Source: Verrucomicrobiaceae bacterium
GTDB lineage: Bacteria > Verrucomicrobiota > Verrucomicrobiia > Chthoniobacterales > Chthoniobacteraceae
Assembly: GCA_005791535.1 (NCBI GenBank)
Contig: SXWH01000118.1
Span: forward strand, 1-64,000
Length of the DNA stretch: 64,000 nt
Reading direction: 5' to 3'
The number at the start of each line of letters is the position of its first letter. Positions within the stretch are counted from its first letter, which is position 1. The notes under the pieces were generated by a model. The model had not been told where the DNA came from and searched no databases. It saw only the letters and a list, made by a program, of their open reading frames with translations. Positions 18,060 to 26,197 of this stretch are shown here, piece by piece. A program made the translations under genes and the position numbers.

Positions 18060-19346
18060 ATGAAACACGCAGCCGCTCTTCTTTTCCTCGCCACTATCGC
18101 CGCGCACGCCGCGGATTGGCCGCGCTTTCGTGGTGTCGATGGAAGTGGAAACGCGGGCGATGCGAAGGCGCCTGCGACGTGGAATGACTCGGAGAATTTG
18201 AAATGGAAAACCGCGCTGCCGGGTCCCGGTTCGTCGAGCCCGATTGTTTGGAAGGACCGCGTGTTTGTGACGTGCTACTCCGGTTATGGCGACGGCAGCG
18301 ATGGCGCGATGGAGAAGTTGCAGCGGCATCTGGTGTCGCTTGAGCGTGCGACGGGAAAGGTGGTTTGGAGCAAGAGCGTCGCGGCGGAAATGCCCGAGGA
18401 TTCGTACGGCGGATTCCTCACCGAGCATGGTTACGCGAGCAATACGCCGGTGACCGATGGAGAGCGCGTTTACGCGTTTTTTGGAAAGACGGGCGTCGTG
18501 GCTTTTGACTTCGATGGTTGCGAGGTTTGGCGTGTGAATGTCGGGAAGGAATCGGGCAACCGGCGCTGGGGTTCCGGTGCGAGTCTCATGCTCGTTGGCG
18601 ACAAGGTGATTGTGAATGCGAGCGAGGAGAGCCAGAGCATCCGCGCGCTGGACAAGGCCACCGGCCGCGAAGTGTGGAAGGCTCCATCGGCTTCGCTGGA
18701 ACTGTGCTACAGCACGCCCGTCGCGATGAACGTTGGCGACCGGACCGACATCGTGCTCGCGGTGCCCGGGGAGCTGTGGGGGATGAATCCCGATACGGGA
18801 AAGTTGCGCTGGTTCGCGGAGACGCGCCTCAGCGGGAATGTGTCGCCGAGCGTGTTAATCGCGGGCGGAATGATCTACGTGAACGGCGGTTTCCCGCGCC
18901 TCGGCGCCGCAGCCGTAAAGGCCGGCGGCAAGGGCGATGTCACGGAATCCGCCGTCGTGTGGAGCAGCCAGAATGCGTCCTACGTTCCCTCGCCGGTGAT
19001 TTCCGATGGACATCTTTACGTGGCAAACGACCAAGGCTTCGCGCTTTGCCTCAATGCGAAAGACGGCTCGCTCGTTTACAAAGAGCGGCTTCCCGGCGCA
19101 TCGGCCACGGGTCGTGGCGGCAAGCCGTTCTATGCTTCGGCGGTGATCGCAAACGGACTCGTCTATGCGGTAAGCCGGCAGAACGGCACGTTTGTCTTCG
19201 ACGCGAAACCCACATTCAAACTTGTTGCGCACAACAAGCTCGCGGCGGACTCCTCGCAATTCAACGGCACGCCCGCGATTGTGGACGGCCAGATTTTCCT
19301 CCGCTCGGATCGCGCCATTTACTGCATCGAAGCTGCCGCAAAATGA
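18060..19346 (+). CDS. Secreted PQQ-like beta-propeller protein
   Basis: I choose ATG 18060 (428 aa), where a signal peptide (MKHAAALLFLATIAAHA) begins; a TTG 51 bp upstream adds only Gly/Arg-rich residues. The mature protein starts ADWPRFRGVDGSG, the standard opening of planctomycete and verrucomicrobial PQQ-like propellers. It then has repeated blades of the form V-x-A-L-D-K-A-T-G-x-E-V-W-K. Family members are exported and often act as scaffolds; few are true dehydrogenases, and no quinoprotein active-site Cys pair is visible. It diverges from the YHYH operon and precedes an EF-hand gene by 34 bp, so these two probably share a transcript. Confidence 0.88.
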   Translation: MKHAAALLFLATIAAHAADWPRFRGVDGSGNAGDAKAPATWNDSENLKWKTALPGPGSSSPIVWKDRVFVTCYSGYGDGSDGAMEKLQRHLVSLERATGKVVWSKSVAAEMPEDSYGGFLTEHGYASNTPVTDGERVYAFFGKTGVVAFDFDGCEVWRVNVGKESGNRRWGSGASLMLVGDKVIVNASEESQSIRALDKATGREVWKAPSASLELCYSTPVAMNVGDRTDIVLAVPGELWGMNPDTGKLRWFAETRLSGNVSPSVLIAGGMIYVNGGFPRLGAAAVKAGGKGDVTESAVVWSSQNASYVPSPVISDGHLYVANDQGFALCLNAKDGSLVYKERLPGASATGRGGKPFYASAVIANGLVYAVSRQNGTFVFDAKPTFKLVAHNKLAADSSQFNGTPAIVDGQIFLRSDRAIYCIEAAAK

Positions 19347-19380
19347 GGCAGCACTGATTTTCCTCAAACACACAAACAAC

Positions 19381-20079
19381 ATGAAAACAACAAACGCCAT
19401 CATCCTCGCGCTGGCCATCGGCGCATCAAGCAACCTCACCATCGCACAGGACGCGCCGCCGCGTCCGCCGGGCGGAGATCGTCCCGCAGGCGAGCGCCCG
19501 CAGGGAGACCAGCCGCGCGGTGACCGTCCTCGTGGAGATCAACCTCGCGGAGATCAACCGCGTGGCGAACGTCCTCCGGGCGAGGGCCAACCAAGGGGCG
19601 AGGGTCGTCCCGGCGGCGAAGGGCAGCCACGTGGAGAAGGCCGCCCCGGACAGGGCTTCCCCGGTGGCCCCGGCGGCCAGGGATTTCGTCCGATGAGCCC
19701 GATCATCGAAGCTCTCGACGCAAACAAGGACGGAACCATCGACGCGGACGAACTCGCGAAAGCTTCCGAAGCCCTCAAGAAACTCGATAAGAACGGCGAC
19801 GGCAAAATCACCGAAGACGAATTTCGTCCCGCCCGCCCGCAGGGCCAGGGTTTCCCTGGCGGTGGCCAGAGCGGACCCGGAGCTGGTCCGGAAGGTCGGG
19901 GGCAGGGACGTCCGCAGGGCGGTCCCGACGCCGGCCCGCAAGGTGGTCGCGGAGAAGGCCGCCCGCAAGGTGGCCCCGACGCCGCTCCACGCGGACCTCG
20001 TGGCGAAGGCCGCCCGCAAGCTCCCGGCGGCGAGCCCCGCGGCGAACAACGCCCGCAGCGCCCAGAGCTCGAGCAATAA
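19381..20079 (+). CDS. Secreted EF-hand protein with Gly/Pro/Arg-rich repeats
   Basis: A 232-aa protein with signal peptide 1-22. Residues 25-100 are built of PRGDQ/RGEG-type repeats. Two canonical EF-hand loops follow (DANKDGTIDADE and DKNGDGKITEDE), then another Gly/Pro/Gln/Arg-rich stretch to the end. The two loops should bind calcium; the low-complexity arms are basic and probably disordered. The same EF-hand pair is embedded in the YHYH/sulfatase, YHYH/PEBP and 34178 sulfatase proteins. It follows the propeller gene closely and is itself followed by a strong terminator, which separates it from the next gene. Confidence 0.85.
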   Translation: MKTTNAIILALAIGASSNLTIAQDAPPRPPGGDRPAGERPQGDQPRGDRPRGDQPRGDQPRGERPPGEGQPRGEGRPGGEGQPRGEGRPGQGFPGGPGGQGFRPMSPIIEALDANKDGTIDADELAKASEALKKLDKNGDGKITEDEFRPARPQGQGFPGGGQSGPGAGPEGRGQGRPQGGPDAGPQGGRGEGRPQGGPDAAPRGPRGEGRPQAPGGEPRGEQRPQRPELEQ

Positions 20080-20098
20080 CAGACAGACCTGACTTGAA

Positions 20099-20135
20099 GC
20101 AGGGCCGCACCAGACCGGTGCGGCTCTGCGCTTTT
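20099..20135 (+). terminator. Rho-independent terminator
   Basis: A 13-bp stem (one G-U pair) with a 5-nt loop spans 20099-20129 and is followed by GCTTTTG. It lies 20 bp after the EF-hand gene and should end the propeller/EF-hand transcript. Confidence 0.8.
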
Positions 20136-20204
20136 GTTCATGCGCAACCCCGGAACAAGAACAACCACGCGCCCGTTTAATTCTTCCCGTCAAATCAACA
20201 GATC

Positions 20205-22877
20205 ATGAGAACCATACATCCAGCCATCATCTGCTTCGTGGGGCTCCTTTTGCTCATCGCACAGGTGTGCGCACACCCCGGGCATGAAGAAGCTGCGGAG
20301 CCATCGATTCCGCCATCATTCCTATTGGCGCAGGCAACTCCGCAAGCGGCGGGATCTCCGGGTTCTTCGGGGATACGCAATGCGGGCGGTCCTCCTATCT
20401 CATTGGCGGTGAACGCGCTGGACCGGAACAAGGATGGCGTCATCGACGCCGATGAAATTGCGAAGGCCGCCGAGTCGTTGATAACGCTGGACAAGAATGG
20501 CGACGGCAAACTGAGTGCCGATGAGTATCGTGCCGGACCGGGCGGAGGTGGCGGCCGTCCGCAGCAAGCTGCTGCGACACCTGCGCCCGCACTGACTTCC
20601 GCTCCTGTGGCGGTGGCGTCGGCGGAGCATCCGGAGTCTTCCGTGCCGAAGCTCTTCAATCCAAAGGCGCTCGTAAAACCGATCACCGAAATTGAGGGAA
20701 CGCTGAGCGACGGATCCAAGGCCACGGTTTACAAAATCGTCGTGCGCTCGCTTCCCGTGGACCACGAGACGGGGCCGTGGGCTCCCGCCACGATCAACGA
20801 CAAGGGCGGGTATTGGGAGGACACGGTGGACAAGAAGCTCTATCGCGTGGATGGCGACTACCTCACAATGCTGAATAGGCGCGGATGGAGCATGTTCGAG
20901 TCCGATGGAACCGTGCATCGAACGAAAAACCGCACGGAGTTCGACAAGGTCGCGCGGCAGGAGCTCGCGGGCTGGACCATTGAGCAGGCAAAGAAGGACG
21001 GCGTGACGAACTCGGTCATCGAACTTCAGCCGCAGGAGCAAATCGTCACGATTTTTCTGCCGAAAAACCCGAAGGCTTCCGCGCAGCCGACGATGCTGCG
21101 GCAGGCGCGATTCTCACCACGCTCCGGTGTTGGAATCAGTGTCAACGGCGTCCGCTTCTTCCCGCCGGAGCCGGTGAACCGAATCACCGCATTTCAAAAT
21201 ATTGCACCGCTCGATCCGTTCGGCGGACACACGGGTTTTGGGCACGAATATCACTACCACCGTGCGCCCGCTTCGATGCAGGATGACAAATCCGGCAAGG
21301 TCGTGGGTTGGGCGCTCGACGGATTTCCCATTCGCGGGCCGTACGAGCCCGACGGCAGCAAGCCGAGGAGCCTCGATGCGATCAATGGACACGACCACGA
21401 CGGACTCGGCTATCACTACCACGCGGGCGATCAATGGCCTTACATCGTCGGCGGGTTCCATGGCCCACTCGGCACGGCCGCACTCGGTGAGGTGGATACT
21501 TGTGATGCTACGCAGCAAGGCGGCGGCGGGCCTCCGGGACGCGGTGGGAACGGACCGGGCGGCGGACGTCCCGCTGGTGGTCCTCCCGGCGCTGCGGCAA
21601 TTCCACCGGCAATCCCTGCCTCAACCGACGCACGGATCGCAAAACCGAATGTTCTAGTCCTGATTGCCGACGACCTCGGCTGGGGCGACGTGGGTTTTCA
21701 CAAAGGCAACGTCCCAACGCCGAATCTCGACCGCCTCGCGAAGGAAGGCTTGGAGCTTCAGCGGTTCTACGTTCACCCCGTGTGCAGCCCGACCCGTGCT
21801 GCGCTGCTCTCCGGACAAATGCCGCGTCGCTTTGGAATCAACGACGTGATGGGCCCAGGACAGACGCTGCCCGCCGGTTTGACGACGATGCCGGGCACGT
21901 TCCGCAGCGCAGGCTACACGACTTCGCTCATCGGCAAATGGCACCTTGGTAAGGGCAGTAGCGTCCCTCAGCAATTCGGCTTCGACCATTTCTACGGATT
22001 CCTAGGGCCGGAAATCGACTACTTCAAACACACCGGCCAGCGTGGCGATGTGGACTGGCAGCGCGACGGCACGGCGCTCAGTGAGGATGGATACTCCACG
22101 TTTCTCTTCGCCGACGAAGCCATCCGGCAGATCGAGAAGCGGGATACGAAGAAGCCGTTTTTCATGCAGGTTGCGTTCAACGCTGTGCACGTCCCGCTCA
22201 GCGCTCCCGACGATTTGCTGGCGAAATACAAGAACCTCGGGGGCCAGGCGACTAGCGCTGCTGTGCTCGATGCGATGGACACATCCGTCGGAAAAATCCT
22301 AGCCGCTCTGGATAAGGAAAAGCTGCGCGAAAACACCATCGTCGTCTTTTTTTCCGATAACGGCGCATCGCGACGAAATGGAAGCAATGGTCCATTCCGC
22401 GCGGGAAAAGGTACGCTCTGCGAAGGCGGAATACACGCGCCATGCATCATCCGTTGGCCTGGTAAACTCGCGGCCGGCACCAGCTGGCAGCCTCTAGCCG
22501 TGTTCGACCTTTTCCCCACGCTTGCCGCGGCCGCAGGAGTCAGGAATGACGCAAAGCTCGACGGCATCAATGTCTGGCCCGCACTTCAGAACGGGCGCTT
22601 GGAAAAGCGCCCCGCATTTGCAATCGCGAACGCCGATATCGCTCTCATCGACGGAGATTGGAAGCTCGTCGAATCCAGCACAGGCGAACGCGTGCTCTAC
22701 AATCTCGCGACCGACATCTCCGAATCAAAAGACGAAATCTCCGCGCAACCGGAAACCGCCGCACGACTCATCGCGCAAGTCGAGTCGATGAAAAAGGATC
22801 TCCCCGCAGCCAGCGCCCGCCGAGGCGGGCCCGGCGGAAGACCCGGTCCACGGCCGCAAGGTGGTCCGGCGAGGTAG
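20205..22877 (+). CDS. EF-hand / YHYH / sulfatase fusion, secreted
   Basis: An 890-aa protein with signal peptide 1-23 and a mature start AHPGHEE. Two EF-hand loops sit at 73-84 and 96-107. A YHYH domain spans about 160-430, with the motif at 349-352 and again at 403-406. After a Gly/Pro linker (440-475), a full sulfatase domain begins (KPNVLVLIADDLGWGD): formylglycine site C527-S-P-T-R531, GKWHLG near 577, SDNGA near 717. The sulfatase half looks active; the YHYH half retains the DG(F/Y)PI and YHYH motifs. It stands between a terminator and a convergent gene, so it is monocistronic. No copy of the 19-bp box was found upstream. I know of no characterised protein with this order of domains. 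Confidence 0.9.
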   Translation: MRTIHPAIICFVGLLLLIAQVCAHPGHEEAAEPSIPPSFLLAQATPQAAGSPGSSGIRNAGGPPISLAVNALDRNKDGVIDADEIAKAAESLITLDKNGDGKLSADEYRAGPGGGGGRPQQAAATPAPALTSAPVAVASAEHPESSVPKLFNPKALVKPITEIEGTLSDGSKATVYKIVVRSLPVDHETGPWAPATINDKGGYWEDTVDKKLYRVDGDYLTMLNRRGWSMFESDGTVHRTKNRTEFDKVARQELAGWTIEQAKKDGVTNSVIELQPQEQIVTIFLPKNPKASAQPTMLRQARFSPRSGVGISVNGVRFFPPEPVNRITAFQNIAPLDPFGGHTGFGHEYHYHRAPASMQDDKSGKVVGWALDGFPIRGPYEPDGSKPRSLDAINGHDHDGLGYHYHAGDQWPYIVGGFHGPLGTAALGEVDTCDATQQGGGGPPGRGGNGPGGGRPAGGPPGAAAIPPAIPASTDARIAKPNVLVLIADDLGWGDVGFHKGNVPTPNLDRLAKEGLELQRFYVHPVCSPTRAALLSGQMPRRFGINDVMGPGQTLPAGLTTMPGTFRSAGYTTSLIGKWHLGKGSSVPQQFGFDHFYGFLGPEIDYFKHTGQRGDVDWQRDGTALSEDGYSTFLFADEAIRQIEKRDTKKPFFMQVAFNAVHVPLSAPDDLLAKYKNLGGQATSAAVLDAMDTSVGKILAALDKEKLRENTIVVFFSDNGASRRNGSNGPFRAGKGTLCEGGIHAPCIIRWPGKLAAGTSWQPLAVFDLFPTLAAAAGVRNDAKLDGINVWPALQNGRLEKRPAFAIANADIALIDGDWKLVESSTGERVLYNLATDISESKDEISAQPETAARLIAQVESMKKDLPAASARRGGPGGRPGPRPQGGPAR

Positions 22878-22887
22878 AGTGTCCGAA

Positions 22888-25419
22888 TCACCTGAGCGGT
22901 GCTCCGCTGACGTCCAGATCCGGCTTGGTGTTCCAGCGTTGCTTCCAGTCGGGGCGCTCGATTTTCGTGCGGAAGATTACCGTGTTGTCGAGGTCGATGT
23001 CCTCGGTCCAGATGAACTTCGCACCTTTGAAGTCGGCTTCGAAATACGGCTGTTTGGGATTCACCTGCTCCTCGGTGTATTCCTTCGCGTTAGCCCACTT
23101 GCTGTCGTCGAAATCAACCGCCCACCACTTCTCGGGAATCGGTGTGTGCTCGACCTTTGGGTTTGCAGTGTCGTGATTCAGCGGGCCTTTGAAGAAGCTC
23201 TTCGCCTTCCACGATGCGTTCGTTACCGTGCCGTCGCCGAACTTCAAAATGAAGCCACCGTCGCCGATGTTCGTGCCGTATTCCATCCCGGTTTTCGGGT
23301 CGGCGTTGTCCTTGGCCATTACGGCGATGGTCATCGGATATTCCGGCAGAAAATCGACGCTCACGACGTTGTGCGGCGTGAATTGAATCGGGTCCACTGC
23401 GACAAGCCGCCCGTTCACGTAAAGGATGAACCAGTTGTCGGCATACACGTTCAGTTTCATCGTGTCTGCGATGCTCGGTTTGATGAGTCCCTTGTTGTCC
23501 GCGCCACCTTTGCCGCCGCCCTGCGGGCGCCGTTCTCCGCGCGATTGCTCGGCAGGCGTTGACGGTGCTGTTGCGGGTTGTTGCGGTGGTGCTCCGTCGC
23601 GACGCTGCGGGCGCAGCTCTTCTTCGGAAAGTTTCCCGTCTCCGTTTGAGTCGAGTTTGCGAAGCGACTGCGTGGCATTGGCGAGTTCTGCTGCATCGAT
23701 TGTGCCGTCGCTGTTCGAGTCGAGGGCTGCGACCTCCGGACGCGGCGGCCTTGCTCCCTGCTGGCCGTCGCGCTGGGCCGGGGCGGTGTCGCGTGGTTGC
23801 GGTGGTTCGGTCGTGGTTTCACCGCCGCGGGCGTAGGCAACATTCAGTTCCGCGGTCGCGAGGGTGATGTCTTTGATCGCAGCGAGCAGCGTCTCGCGAT
23901 TCACTTGTGTCGGCGGGACAGCGAGTTTTGGTGAATCCGACAACGCGTAAAGTGTGAGCGTGTAAGTCTTGCGACCCGGTCCCTTGGAATGCGGCGGTTC
24001 GTATCCAATCTGGCCTTTGAAACCGGTGCCCAGTTTTCCGCCGCCAGTGCCGCCTTTCGCGAGACTGGTTGTCGTCGCGGGGATGTCATAGAGCGTCCAA
24101 TACCACTTCACTTCACCGGGGCCGGGAATGTGACTCATGATGAGCGCGAAGCTTTTCGTTCCCGCCGGAGCGCCGGTCCACTCCAGCGGTGGAGTTACGC
24201 CCTCGCCGTCGCCGGTGAACTCCTTCGGCAAATCGCCGCCTTCCTGAACAACCGGGCTGCGTAGAGTGAAGCCGCCAGTGCTCTGCGCTGCGGATGCCGG
24301 TGTCTGTCGCGGTTGTTCTTCGCGGTTGGGGCGCCGCCTTTCAGCGCCTCCGCCGCCGCGTCCTGCGCCATCGTTGCGCGCTGTGTAAACTTCCTTCACT
24401 ACGCCCTGGCGGCCGTTCTGAAACTCGAACGGATAAGTCCCGTCGGAATTCACCGAGAAAACCACCGCGCGTTTGTCGCCATTCACTTCGTAGGTGAGTT
24501 TCCCGCCGTTTGCCGGCATCCGTTCAAAGCCCGTGATTCTCGCACCGCGCAGCGCCTGCAGTGCCGGTCGCACGGGATTTGCACGCGGCTGGGGATCCAC
24601 CTGGCCGCCGACCTCGACGACCTCACCGTGAAATCCGCCGTTCACAAAAGGATACTTCTTCGACGCGTGGTAGTGGTAGCCGAGTGCGGGTGTTGAATGA
24701 CCATTGAAGGCGTCGAGTCCCGCCGGCGCACTCCCATCCGGCTCGGTGAGTCCGAAAATCGGATACCCGTCGAGCGCGTATGCAATCGGCAACTTTGGCC
24801 CGAGCACCGTTTGCAAATGCAGCGGCGCTGCGTGGTAGTGGTAATCGTCCGCGCGTCCGCAGTGGCCGCCCCATTCATCGAGCTCGCCGATGTCCGCTGA
24901 GATCTCGCCGCGATTGTTCTGCGGATTGAAAATCGGGATGCCGTTCGCCGCGATGGCGATCGCGCCGCGCAGAAAACGATCGCGGATGCTTGCCGGTGTT
25001 TTTGCGGGCATGGGCGAAAGGGGAATCTGCCACGCATTGGCGCCGGTGTAATTCTGCGGAAGCGGCACCTGCTGCTGCCATGCGGTGATGCCGACCATCA
25101 TATTGTGCGACGGGATTCCATTGCTCTCGATGAACAGAAACTTCCCATCCCAGCGCACAGCGACCTTGGGTGCAAAAGCCGAGAAGGCATCCGCCTGCGC
25201 CGGGCGCTTCTGTGCCGGCGCGGAAGCTCGAGGTTCGGCAGTCGCGCGCGGAGCGGTGGCCTGGGCCAGCAGGAGCCCGCCGCCACCGGCCGAGGTGTAT
25301 CGCGCCATTATTCCGGCGCGTTCCGACTCGGAGAATGGCGCGTCGTGTGGGCCGTCGTGGGCGAGCGCCGTTTTGCAGAGCGCGACGAGCGCCGCCGCGA
25401 GCAATGGATTCGTTTTCAT
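22888..25419 (-). CDS. YHYH / PEBP / EF-hand multidomain secreted protein
   Basis: I start at ATG 25419 (843 aa), where a signal peptide (1-20) and a His-rich mature start (HDGPHD) begin, as in the other YHYH proteins. YHYH domain about 85-345 (motifs at 193-196 and 248-251, with ALDGYPIFGL between). A PEBP/YbhB-like domain spans about 383-530 (PPLEWTGAP, then WTLYDIP). Two EF-hand loops lie at 567-578 and 590-601. A beta-sandwich (650-822) is homologous to residues 857-1050 of the 1525-aa YHYH protein. PEBP folds bind anionic ligands such as phospholipid headgroups, so ligand capture is plausible. The gene is divergent from the two-component genes, with a regulatory box 22 nt before its start. 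Confidence 0.88.
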   Translation of the reverse strand: MKTNPLLAAALVALCKTALAHDGPHDAPFSESERAGIMARYTSAGGGGLLLAQATAPRATAEPRASAPAQKRPAQADAFSAFAPKVAVRWDGKFLFIESNGIPSHNMMVGITAWQQQVPLPQNYTGANAWQIPLSPMPAKTPASIRDRFLRGAIAIAANGIPIFNPQNNRGEISADIGELDEWGGHCGRADDYHYHAAPLHLQTVLGPKLPIAYALDGYPIFGLTEPDGSAPAGLDAFNGHSTPALGYHYHASKKYPFVNGGFHGEVVEVGGQVDPQPRANPVRPALQALRGARITGFERMPANGGKLTYEVNGDKRAVVFSVNSDGTYPFEFQNGRQGVVKEVYTARNDGAGRGGGGAERRRPNREEQPRQTPASAAQSTGGFTLRSPVVQEGGDLPKEFTGDGEGVTPPLEWTGAPAGTKSFALIMSHIPGPGEVKWYWTLYDIPATTTSLAKGGTGGGKLGTGFKGQIGYEPPHSKGPGRKTYTLTLYALSDSPKLAVPPTQVNRETLLAAIKDITLATAELNVAYARGGETTTEPPQPRDTAPAQRDGQQGARPPRPEVAALDSNSDGTIDAAELANATQSLRKLDSNGDGKLSEEELRPQRRDGAPPQQPATAPSTPAEQSRGERRPQGGGKGGADNKGLIKPSIADTMKLNVYADNWFILYVNGRLVAVDPIQFTPHNVVSVDFLPEYPMTIAVMAKDNADPKTGMEYGTNIGDGGFILKFGDGTVTNASWKAKSFFKGPLNHDTANPKVEHTPIPEKWWAVDFDDSKWANAKEYTEEQVNPKQPYFEADFKGAKFIWTEDIDLDNTVIFRTKIERPDWKQRWNTKPDLDVSGAPLR

Positions 25420-25441
25420 GACTGCGAGGATGGCGGCAGCA

Positions 25442-25460
25442 ACCTTTAGGAAGCATGAAG
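25442..25460 (-). promoter_or_regulatory. Candidate response-regulator box upstream of the YHYH/PEBP gene
   Basis: In gene sense this is CTTCATGCTTCCTAAAGGT, ending 22 nt before the ATG at 25419. It faces a second, inverted copy at 25500-25518 that belongs to the response-regulator gene, so the divergent region contains two sites. Confidence 0.65.
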
Positions 25461-25499
25461 CGCGATGGAAAACCGCGCTGAGACAGAGCGCGGAGGGAA

Positions 25500-25518
25500 C
25501 TTCATCATTTCTAAAGGT
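25500..25518 (+). promoter_or_regulatory. Candidate autoregulatory box upstream of the response regulator
   Basis: CTTCATCATTTCTAAAGGT ends 25 nt before ATG 25544. It is the plus-strand copy of the 19-bp box and suggests that the two-component genes regulate themselves together with the YHYH genes. Confidence 0.6.
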
Positions 25519-25543
25519 CCCCGGCGCGAGCATGATTGGCGTT

Positions 25544-26197
25544 ATGCGAATCCTTGTTGTCGAAGATGAACCGGACCTTCTGCGCGGCCTCACTCGGGCG
25601 TTGCGGGATGAGGGTTACGCCGTGGACACGGCTGCGAACGGCGACGATGGGCTCTACAAGGCAACCGAAGTGAATTACGATGCCATCGTGCTCGATGTAA
25701 TGCTCCCCAAGCTCGATGGATGGACTGTGCTGGAGCGGCTCCGGGAGTCGAAGAAGACGCCGGTTCTGATGCTCACCGCGCGCGATCGCTCGGCGGATCG
25801 AGTCCGCGGGCTGGATCTCGGTGCCGATGACTATCTCGTGAAGCCGTTCGATTTGCCCGAACTTCTCGCGAGAATCCGTGCGCTGATCCGCCGCAGCGCC
25901 AGTGAGGTGCGAACGGTGATTTCGATTGGCGATGTTACGATCAACACGGCTTCGCGGACGGTCGCGCGGAGCGGCGATGTGGTGGCGCTGACCGCGCGTG
26001 AGTATTCGCTCGTGGAGTATCTCGCGCTTCACCGCGGCGAGGTCGTTACGCGCACGACGCTCTACGAGCATCTTTTCGACGAGAACGACGACACGCTTTC
26101 CAACCTGCTCGACGTCCACGTCTCAAACGTACGCAAAAAGCTGGGGCACGACTTCATCGCCACGCGTCGTGGCCACGGCTATTGCATCGAAGCATGA
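25544..26197 (+). CDS. OmpR-family response regulator
   Basis: A 217-aa protein. The receiver domain has the acidic pair at 8-9, the phospho-acceptor D51 and the conserved K100 in YLVKPF. The winged-helix effector domain occupies about 125-217, with the recognition helix region NLLDVHVSNVRKKLG. It should be phosphorylated by the overlapping histidine kinase and bind tandem hexamers 11 bp apart, which matches the boxes found here. Start ATG 25544 fits the family (MRILVVEDE); another in-frame ATG lies 12 bp upstream. It is divergent from the YHYH/PEBP gene, and two boxes lie between them. Confidence 0.95.
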   Translation: MRILVVEDEPDLLRGLTRALRDEGYAVDTAANGDDGLYKATEVNYDAIVLDVMLPKLDGWTVLERLRESKKTPVLMLTARDRSADRVRGLDLGADDYLVKPFDLPELLARIRALIRRSASEVRTVISIGDVTINTASRTVARSGDVVALTAREYSLVEYLALHRGEVVTRTTLYEHLFDENDDTLSNLLDVHVSNVRKKLGHDFIATRRGHGYCIEA

